Shown piece by piece: positions 60,044-64,000 of a DNA stretch of 64,000 nt (its first letter is position 1; each line of letters starts with the position of its first letter). A model generated the notes under the pieces. The model was not told the origin of the DNA, made no database searches, and saw nothing but the letters and a program-made list of their open reading frames with translations. Source of the DNA: JBFAPK01 sp040676675 (lineage in GTDB: Bacteria; Actinomycetota; Actinomycetes; Mycobacteriales; Micromonosporaceae); the NCBI RefSeq assembly GCF_040676675.1, contig NZ_JBFAPK010000001.1, positions 558,001 to 622,000 of the forward strand, in the 5' to 3' direction. The translations under genes were made by a program, and so were the position numbers.

Positions 60044-61639
60044 TCAGTCGGTGACCCGCTGGTCGGCCGACCCGAGCCGCTGTCCGCCAGTGACCCGCTG
60101 GTCGCCCGCCGGCCCCGGCTTCTGGCCGGCCGTGACCCGCTGGCCGCTCGTGAGCCGCTGGCCGCCGGCCGGCCCGAGCTTCTGGCCGGCCGTGAGCCGC
60201 TGGCCGCCCGACACCAGGCCGCGACCGCGCCACCGGACCGGCTCCGCGTAGAAGGCCGGCTCGGCACCCGGCCGCCACGGCAGGGCCGCCACGAGCACGA
60301 TCAGCGCGAGCGCGAGCGAGTTCTCCATCAGGACGCCGAAGAAGCCGTCCCGGTAGTGCGAAACCTCCGGCAACTGGTGCTCGTACGGCCAGATCGGCGA
60401 GATCAGGAAGAGCAGGTAGAGCCCGAGCGCGGCCACGCCGTGCCGCAACCCCGTGAGCGTCGGGTACCAGATCGGCGGGCGCAGCCCCTGGAGCGCGAGG
60501 TTCGGCTGCGTGGCGACCCGCTGTTGCAGTCCGCGGCTGGCCTCCCGGCGGCGGATCGCGGCGTCGGCGAGGACGACGATGGCGGGGATCACCCAGACGA
60601 GGTGGTGCGACCAGGAGATCGGGCTGATCACGTTGGTGGTGAGCCCGACCAGCGTGAAGGCGGTCAGCTCGTCCCCGTCGGAGTGGGCGCTGGAGGCCCT
60701 GGAGAGGCCGAGCGCGAGCACCAGTACCGAGAACGAGAGCCAGAGCAGGCCGGGCGTCTCGATCGAGTCGTAGAGCCGGGCGAGCACGCCCGCCAGGGAC
60801 TGGTTGGGCGTCATGTCGGCGGCGCCGACCCGTTCGGTCTGCCAGAGCACCGAGGTGAAGTACGCCATCGACTCGCGCCCGGCGACCGCGAAGGTCGCCA
60901 GCGTGACGCCGACGGCGGTGCCGACCGCGGTCAGCGCGGCGCGCCACTGGCGGGTGACCAGCAGGTAGAAGATGAACAGGGCCGGGGTGAGCTTCACCGA
61001 ACTGGCCAGGCCGATCCCGACCCCGGCCCAGGCGCCGCTGAGCCAGAACCGCCGCAGCGGGCCGTCGGAGGCGAGGCTGCGCCGCCGGCCGCGCCGGGCC
61101 CGCCAGCGCAGGGCCACCAGGTCGGCCATGACCAGCCCGAAGAGCAGCACGTTGATCTGCCCGTACCCGAGGGTCTCCCGGACCGGCTCGATCGCGATCG
61201 CGAGCGGCACCGCGAGGCCGACGGAGAACCAGAGCGACCAGCCCACGCGGGTGGCGATCGGTCGGAGCAGGGCGGCGAGGACGAGCGCGAGTACGGCGAT
61301 GCTGGCGAGGATGTTGAACCAACCGGCGAGACCGACCGGGATCTTGGCCATCGGCAGCATGACCAGCCCGGCGAAGGGCGGATAGGTGAAGCCCAGCGTG
61401 GTCTTCGGCGCGATGAACTCGTAGAGCTCGTTACCGCCCGCCCACCAGACCACCGCGCCGTGGTAGATCTTCATGTCGAAGAAGTTGTACGGACGACCGA
61501 ATGCGCCGATGGCCAGCCATGCAGCGTAGAAGGCTCCGGCGACTATGCCGATCCGTACGACTGCCCGACGATCTAGCCCACGAGCAATGCGGCGGACTGG
61601 GGCGAGGCGGCCCAGCCGTCTCCCGACGGTCGCCGGCAT
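60044..61639 (-). CDS. GT87-family mannosyltransferase with repetitive C-terminal tail
   Basis: 531 residues. About ten to eleven hydrophobic segments and the GT87 landmarks FFDMKIYHGAVVWW (first loop with catalytic Asp), FTYPPFAGL, GQINVLLFGL, GLASSVKLTPALF and NQSLAGVLARL, as in the alpha-mannosyltransferases of PIM and lipomannan synthesis. The last ~60 residues repeat a 20-residue unit built on GGQR(L/V)TAGQK, encoded by a 60-base DNA repeat (second copy at 60,120-60,180). The tail would be cytoplasmic. ATG 61639 follows a GGGGGTGG. Confidence 0.88.
   Translation of the reverse strand: MPATVGRRLGRLAPVRRIARGLDRRAVVRIGIVAGAFYAAWLAIGAFGRPYNFFDMKIYHGAVVWWAGGNELYEFIAPKTTLGFTYPPFAGLVMLPMAKIPVGLAGWFNILASIAVLALVLAALLRPIATRVGWSLWFSVGLAVPLAIAIEPVRETLGYGQINVLLFGLVMADLVALRWRARRGRRRSLASDGPLRRFWLSGAWAGVGIGLASSVKLTPALFIFYLLVTRQWRAALTAVGTAVGVTLATFAVAGRESMAYFTSVLWQTERVGAADMTPNQSLAGVLARLYDSIETPGLLWLSFSVLVLALGLSRASSAHSDGDELTAFTLVGLTTNVISPISWSHHLVWVIPAIVVLADAAIRRREASRGLQQRVATQPNLALQGLRPPIWYPTLTGLRHGVAALGLYLLFLISPIWPYEHQLPEVSHYRDGFFGVLMENSLALALIVLVAALPWRPGAEPAFYAEPVRWRGRGLVSGGQRLTAGQKLGPAGGQRLTSGQRVTAGQKPGPAGDQRVTGGQRLGSADQRVTD
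60098..60220. repeat. 60-bp direct repeat within the GT87 3' end
   Basis: CTTCTGGCCGGCCGTGA recurs at 60119 and 60179 with matching flanks (CCGGCCGGCCC before, CCGCTGGCCGC after). In-frame (20 codons). Confidence 0.85.
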
Positions 61640-61771
61640 GGCGTGGCCACCCCCGTACCAATCGTGTACTTCCCGTCCAGGTCCTGCACGGAGCCTAGAG
61701 CGGTGCCTCACTCGAATGCCTCCAGCGTTATCCGACCGTGTCCGATCCCACACTAGTTCGCGACATTTCTA

Positions 61772-61785
61772 CCGCGTTAACGCGG
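61772..61785. promoter_or_regulatory. 14-bp perfect palindrome upstream of the GT87 gene
   Basis: CCGCGTTAACGCGG is a perfect palindrome in the 239-base region before the GT87 start. It could be an operator; no regulator is adjacent. Confidence 0.35.
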
Positions 61786-61878
61786 GGCGTGCGGTTCAGG
61801 TGATTCGCGGTGTCCGTTCGGGGCGGTGCTGGGCCGGACCCGCGTCACCGCAGGTCGGCCCGAGGGGATGGAATCCGC

Positions 61879-62430
61879 TCAGCCGGGGAGACGGACGGCT
61901 GCCGCCGACTTCACGGACTTCATCGCGGTACGCGCGTCGCGTCGAGCGGTGCGCACCGCCCGTCGCATCGAACGCCGTCCATCCTGGACGGCGTGGCTGG
62001 CCCGCCAGCCGAGTCCAGGACGGCCCTGGGTGTCGACGGCGGCCAGGAGCAGACCGCCGAGGAGGCCGAGGTTCTTCATGAACTGGATCCGTTGACCGGC
62101 CCGCTGAGCAGGATCGTCGATCTTCCAATAGGGATGACCGGCGATGGTGGTCGGGACCAGTGTACCGGCCAGGACCACGGCGGCGGGCCGGGTCAGCCGA
62201 CCGCTCGCCAGCGCGAGGCCGGCGACCGCCTCGACGGCGCCGTGGATCCGGACCAGGGTCGCCGGATCGGCGGGCGTGGGCAGCCCACTCTTCCGCAGCA
62301 GCGGCGTGACGCGATCCGTGACCGGCTTCGCGCGCTCCATGAACGGTCCCGGGTCCATCGCGGACCGTAGCCCGTTGACGACGAAGATCGCGCTCAACAT
62401 GGTGCGCGCGGCGCTGCGTACGGGTCTCAT
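61879..62430 (-). CDS. DoxX-family membrane protein
   Basis: 183 residues. Four hydrophobic segments with the DoxX pattern (AIFVVNGLRSA at the start, LVRIHGAVEAVAGLALASG, GHPYWKIDDPAQRAGQRIQFMKNLGLLGG) and an Arg/Lys-rich tail. Members are linked to quinone-dependent or sulfur redox and to stress, but the function is not certain. ATG 62430 is chosen over an upstream extension that is Arg/Pro-rich. Confidence 0.86.
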   Translation of the reverse strand: MRPVRSAARTMLSAIFVVNGLRSAMDPGPFMERAKPVTDRVTPLLRKSGLPTPADPATLVRIHGAVEAVAGLALASGRLTRPAAVVLAGTLVPTTIAGHPYWKIDDPAQRAGQRIQFMKNLGLLGGLLLAAVDTQGRPGLGWRASHAVQDGRRSMRRAVRTARRDARTAMKSVKSAAAVRLPG

Positions 62431-62619
62431 GGCTAAGTCATACCTCGTCGGAAGCCGGCCCACCTGGCCATCCGCCGGACTGCCCCACCAACGCCGACGC
62501 GGGCGCGGGCGCGGCGTCCCGTCCTTCCCGCCGCGCTGCCCCGCATGCCGCCCCGGCGTGGCGCGTGCCAACCCGGATCGCTCCGGCGATTCGCCATTTA
62601 CCTGGCGGGCGGGTAGCGG

Positions 62620-62633
62620 TAGCGTCGCGAGGC
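62620..62633 (+). promoter_or_regulatory. Leaderless -10 element for the GNAT gene at 62634
   Basis: TAGCGT at 62620-62625 with eight bases to the GTG start. Confidence 0.45.
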
Positions 62634-63173
62634 GTGACCAGTCTTCGGCTGCGACCGGAGGACACCGCTGACCCCCCGGCTATCCGCCGGGTGGTGGCCG
62701 AGGCGTTCGCCCGGCCGGACACGCCCGTACCGGCCGAGGTCCGGCTGGTCGAATCGCTGCGGGCCAGCGAGGCATGGCTGCCCGAACTATCGATGGTGGC
62801 CGAGGCCGACGGCGAGATCGTCGGCTACGCGCTGCTGACCCGGGTACGGGTCGACCCGGGGCTCGTACCAGCGCTCGCGCTCGGCCCGGTGGCGGTACCG
62901 CCCCGCCGGCAGCGACGGGGGTACGGCAGCGCCGTGGTGCAGGCCGCGCTCGACGCCGCCGTGGAGTTGGGCGAACGGCTGGTGGTCGTGCTCGGCGCGC
63001 CGGCCTTCTACCGGCGGTTCGGGTTCGAGCCGGCCGCCCGGTTCGGGCTGACCAGCCCCTGGTCCGGCCTGGGCGATCCGTGGCAGGCCCTGGCCCTGCC
63101 GGCGGCGGTGAGCGGTGCCGAGCCTCCGCCGAGCGGCGAGGTGAGCTATCCGCAGGCCTGGGCGCAGGTCTGA
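62634..63173 (+). CDS. GNAT-family N-acetyltransferase
   Basis: 179 residues. GNAT core with MVAEADGEIVGYALLTRVRV, then LGPVAVPPRRQRRGYGSAVVQAAL (the acetyl-CoA loop R-x-x-G-x-G) and VVVLGAPAFYRRFGFEPA. These resemble the YhbS-like group. The acceptor is unknown. GTG 62634 is preferred; upstream codons would extend into the promoter. Confidence 0.88.
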   Translation: MTSLRLRPEDTADPPAIRRVVAEAFARPDTPVPAEVRLVESLRASEAWLPELSMVAEADGEIVGYALLTRVRVDPGLVPALALGPVAVPPRRQRRGYGSAVVQAALDAAVELGERLVVVLGAPAFYRRFGFEPAARFGLTSPWSGLGDPWQALALPAAVSGAEPPPSGEVSYPQAWAQV

Positions 63174-63249
63174 GCCTGTTTCGCCGCGCAGGGCTGAGCT
63201 GGTTCGTACGGGCCCGGCGGTGGGGCCCACCATTGCCCGGCTCAGCCCG

Positions 63250-64000
63250 TCAGGCGGGTTGGGTGCGCAGGTACCGGCCGAAGTGCGGCACGGTGAAGGC
63301 GACCGTTCCGCGCTCGCCGGAGTAGATCAGCCCTTTCTTGATCAGCGCGTCCCGGGCCGGGGAGAGGCTGGCCGGCTTGCGGCCGAGCGAACGGGCGATC
63401 TCGGCGGTCGGTACCGCCGCGTCCATGTCGTCGCGGGCCCCGCCGGTCTCGGCGTTCCGCTCGGATTCGCCCGTCACCAGGGAGAGGGCGGCCATCGCGC
63501 GCATGTACTCCCGTTCGGCCGGGGTCGCCCGCTCGAAGCGCGAACCGAAGAAGCCGACGGCCAGCTCGGCCTCGGCCTCGGGGGCGGCGACCCGGACGTC
63601 GGCGGCGGTCACCGGGGAACGCGGGGCGTGGTCCCAGGTGGACTTGCCGTACGCCTGCACGAAGTAGGGGTAGCCGCCCGACTTCTCGTAGAGCAGGTCC
63701 AGCGCCTTCTGCTCGTACTCGACCCCCTCCCGCGCGGCGGGCGCGCAGAGCGCCTGGTCGGCGGCGATCCGGTCGAGCCGGTCGATGCGCTGGTACCGGA
63801 AGAGCCGCTCGGAGTACGACTTCGCGGCCGAGAGCACGGCGGGCAGGTGCGGCAGCCCGGCCCCGACCACGATCAGCGGCGCGCCCAGTTGGGAGAGTTC
63901 GTGGCAGGCGGCGCAGAGCGCGGAGACGTCCTCCGCGCCGAGGTCCTGCATCTCGTCGATGAAGATGGCGATCCCGGTGCCGACGTCGGTGGCGACGTCG
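63250..64000 (-). CDS. AAA-type ATP-binding protein, C-terminal part (partial)
   Basis: 250 residues are visible; the start lies beyond the right edge. The visible N-terminal side has a Walker B box (IAIFIDEMQD) and then APLIVVGAGLPHLP (sensor 1), a lid helical region (ALDLLYEKSGGYPYFVQAYG) and a C-terminal winged-helix domain (IARSLGRKPASLSPARDALIKKGLI, FTVPHFGRYLR). This is the Orc1/Cdc6-like AAA_16 type fused to a DNA-binding wing found in many actinobacterial genes. Its role is unknown. Confidence 0.8.
   Translation of the reverse strand, partial: DVATDVGTGIAIFIDEMQDLGAEDVSALCAACHELSQLGAPLIVVGAGLPHLPAVLSAAKSYSERLFRYQRIDRLDRIAADQALCAPAAREGVEYEQKALDLLYEKSGGYPYFVQAYGKSTWDHAPRSPVTAADVRVAAPEAEAELAVGFFGSRFERATPAEREYMRAMAALSLVTGESERNAETGGARDDMDAAVPTAEIARSLGRKPASLSPARDALIKKGLIYSGERGTVAFTVPHFGRYLRTQPA

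Noticed and set aside
1..64000. tRNA, rRNA, insertion sequences and prophage genes
   Set aside because: No cloverleaf-like sequence, rRNA segment, transposase motif or integrase was recognised on either strand, although short RNA genes could be missed by eye.

Overview
The window is about 64 kb of very GC-rich chromosomal DNA from an actinobacterium, most likely a member of the Micromonosporaceae. The evidence is strong G/C bias at third codon positions, frequent GTG starts, many 4-base GTGA/ATGA gene overlaps, numerous leaderless-type promoters (TANNNT 6-9 bases before the start codon), and a gene order (yidC-jag-rsmG-parA-parB ... trxA-trxB-sigM-murJ-cca ... ino1-ponA-rpsF-ssb-rpsR-rplI-dnaB) that is the known arrangement beside oriC in Streptomyces and its relatives. 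The origin itself is not in the window; it should lie just left of position 1, beyond yidC-rnpA-rpmH.

Region 1 (1-9,100): the tail of yidC, then jag, rsmG, parA and parB, followed by a HIT-like gene. Four perfect parS sites lie in or beside parAB, two inside the parA reading frame, with DnaA boxes in the downstream gap. Two long gaps (1.8 and 1.95 kb) contain short degenerate tandem repeats but no convincing gene.

Region 2 (9,100-22,800): an aminotransferase-Ddl-like pair, a GNAT gene, then a minus-strand cell-envelope and redox block in the order murJ, pseudokinase, sigM, anti-sigma factor, trxB, trxA, cwlM. The MurJ flippase and its regulatory pseudokinase are separate genes here, and the gap between them carries two perfect DnaA boxes. 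The cca gene is divergent from murJ.

Region 3 (22,800-33,600): flotillin with an NfeD-like partner, a Tat-type secreted propeller-like protein, an S33 exopeptidase, a small wHTH/membrane-protein pair, ogt, a LysR regulator divergent from a YeiH-type transporter, and a PadR-ino1 operon with a clear palindromic operator.

Region 4 (33,600-49,200): a DUF5318-type gene, ponA (bifunctional PBP), GT-C membrane glycosyltransferase-like proteins, an endonuclease IV-like gene, the rpsF-ssb-rpsR-rplI operon with a long structured leader, a large repeat-rich membrane protein of unknown function, and dnaB.

Region 5 (49,200-64,000): a DinB-fold mycothiol-type protein, a zinc-ribbon protein, a phosphoribosyltransferase, a four-gene overlapping operon (GGDEF-EAL protein, GT87-like enzyme, two CrcB/Fluc subunits), the molybdenum cofactor genes moaC-mogA-moeA-moaE, a further GT87 enzyme, DoxX and GNAT genes, and the C-terminal part of an AAA-type ATPase. 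The least explained object is the membrane protein at 45,315-47,300, which carries a nine-residue tryptophan repeat.
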